Origin: Actinomycetes bacterium
GTDB taxonomy: Bacteria > Actinomycetota > Actinomycetes > Actinomycetales > Cellulomonadaceae
Assembly (NCBI GenBank): GCA_023424135.1
Contig: JAFAEH010000145.1
Location: forward strand, 1-31,129
DNA length: 31,129 nt
Direction: 5' to 3'
Part shown: positions 30,376 to 31,129 of the stretch, in pieces
Layout of the letters: every line of letters starts with the position of its first letter
How positions within the stretch are numbered: the first letter of the stretch is position 1
The notes under the pieces: model-generated
The model's input: the letters and a program-made list of their open reading frames with translations, nothing else
Database searches by the model: none
Told to the model about the DNA's origin: nothing
Translations under genes and position numbers: made by a program

Positions 30376-31129
30376 GTGCGGGTCGTCCACGTCTCCGACT
30401 GCTTCGCGCCCCGCACGGGCGGGATCGAGACGCAGGTCGGCGACCTCGCGCGGCACCAGGCCCGCGCGGGGCACGACGTGCACGTGCTGACCGCGACGCT
30501 CGGCGCGGGCGGTGAGCGCGGTGGGGTCGTCGACGTCGAGGACGGTGTGCACGTGCACCGGCTGGGCACGCGGCTGCCGTTCGACCTGCCCGTCAACCCG
30601 CTCGCCGGTCCGCGCCTGATCCGCGCGGCGCTGCGCGACGTGGATCCCGACGTCGTGCACGTGCAGGCGGGCGTCGTCTCGCCGTTCGCGTTCGACGGTG
30701 TGCGGGTCGCCGTGGGGCTGGGGCTGCCGACGGCGATCACATGGCACTGCATGCTCGACGGCACCCTGCGCGCGGGCCGGCAGGTCGTCGCGCACACCCG
30801 CTGGCGGCACCTGCCCGCCGCGCTGAGCGCCGTCAGCGGCGCCGCCGCGCGCCGCGTGCGCGAGCTGTTCGACACGCGCGTCGACGTCGTGCCCAACGGG
30901 ATCGACGTCGCGACGTGGGCGCCGGGCGCCGGCACGTCGTCGCGGGCTCCGCGCCCGGCGGGCACCGCCGCACCCGGCCCCGGTCCCCACGCACCGCTGC
31001 ACCTCGTCGCGACCATGCGCCTGGCCCCCCGCAAGCGGGCCGTCCCGCTCGTCGACGTCGTGGCCACCGCCGCTCGCCGCCTGCCCGCGGGGGCTCTGCG
31101 GCTCACGCTCGTCGGGGACGGGCCCGCAC
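30376..31129 (+). CDS. GT4-family glycosyltransferase, 3-prime truncated by window end
   Basis: The first 251 residues of a GT-B fold glycosyltransferase. The N-terminus VRVVHVSDCFAPRTGGIETQV is the usual GT4 opening with the glycine loop for the acceptor domain. Later come DPDVVHVQAG, a WHC segment, LSAVSGAAARRVRELF and VVPNGIDVATW, then the start of the C-terminal domain (LVATMRLAPRKRAVPLVDV and LTLVGDGPA). The nucleotide-sugar binding E-x7-E lies beyond the window. The GTG at 30376 is inferred from the family N-terminus; no strong ribosome site. Donor and acceptor cannot be told. Confidence 0.9.
   Translation, partial: MRVVHVSDCFAPRTGGIETQVGDLARHQARAGHDVHVLTATLGAGGERGGVVDVEDGVHVHRLGTRLPFDLPVNPLAGPRLIRAALRDVDPDVVHVQAGVVSPFAFDGVRVAVGLGLPTAITWHCMLDGTLRAGRQVVAHTRWRHLPAALSAVSGAAARRVRELFDTRVDVVPNGIDVATWAPGAGTSSRAPRPAGTAAPGPGPHAPLHLVATMRLAPRKRAVPLVDVVATAARRLPAGALRLTLVGDGPA

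Noticed and set aside
29257..31002. 581-residue minus-strand open frame at the end
   Set aside because: Shadow of guaA, the DUF3592 and DUF3817 genes and the glycosyltransferase, whose plus-strand motifs are clear.
1..31129. tRNA, rRNA, CRISPR arrays, insertion sequences, attachment sites, riboswitches
   Set aside because: Looked for by eye; no cloverleaf, regular spacer array, transposase motif or recognisable riboswitch core was found.

Overview
The window is about 31 kb of very high-GC DNA (roughly 73% by eye). It has many GTG starts, genes that overlap by 1 or 4 nt, purine-rich Shine-Dalgarno sites and TANNNT -10 elements placed directly before start codons. Together with the gene content (phosphoketolase, SURF1, secretin-less Tad pilus genes, DUF3592/DUF3817 membrane proteins) this points to a Gram-positive actinobacterium. 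A Micrococcales member close to Cellulomonas is my best guess, inferred from style and content only.

Layout. (1) 1-7332: a poly-G tract at the window edge, a phosphoketolase (minus), a SURF1-type oxidase assembly factor (plus), then a two-gene heterodimeric ABC exporter (minus). (2) 7446-9163: an OmpA-domain secreted protein plus an overlapping lipoprotein-like gene. (3) 9278-9631: a DUF192 gene on the minus strand. (4) 9789-18297: nine genes, each overlapping the next by 1 or 4 nt, encoding a zinc-ribbon protein of unknown role, CpaB, a CpaE/TadZ ATPase fused to a TadE-like pseudopilin, a second TadE, the TadA/CpaF ATPase, TadB, TadC, and a NarL-type histidine kinase with its response regulator. 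(5) 18410-21225: the Flp major pilin, a strong hairpin, a TadG-like protein, then a second OmpA plus lipoprotein pair paralogous to the first. (6) 21212-27828: a minus-strand membrane gene and a frameshifted gene, then two related modules. Each module is built round a ~470-residue protein that starts like a Flp prepilin but carries a ~390-residue Gly/Asp-rich, probably beta-rich passenger, accompanied by small membrane proteins and lipoproteins. (7) 27839 to the end: guaA, DUF3592 and DUF3817 membrane proteins, and a truncated GT4 glycosyltransferase.

How it fits together: regions 2-6 look like one extended Tad/Flp locus. CpaF, TadB, TadC and the CpaE ATPase form the cytoplasmic and membrane motor. 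Flp is the shaft, and TadE, TadG and the two giant Flp-leader proteins are candidate minor pilins or surface passengers. The OmpA-domain proteins with their lipoproteins could tie the machine to peptidoglycan or membrane in a cell without an outer membrane. The embedded two-component system may control it, possibly through GGGCCC-rich elements before the flp and passenger operons. No prepilin peptidase (TadV/CpaA) is in the window. The most interesting elements are the two giant Flp-leader proteins with a conserved four-cysteine pattern, the ATPase-TadE fusion with a prepilin cleavage site at its junction, and the duplicated OmpA/lipoprotein pairs.
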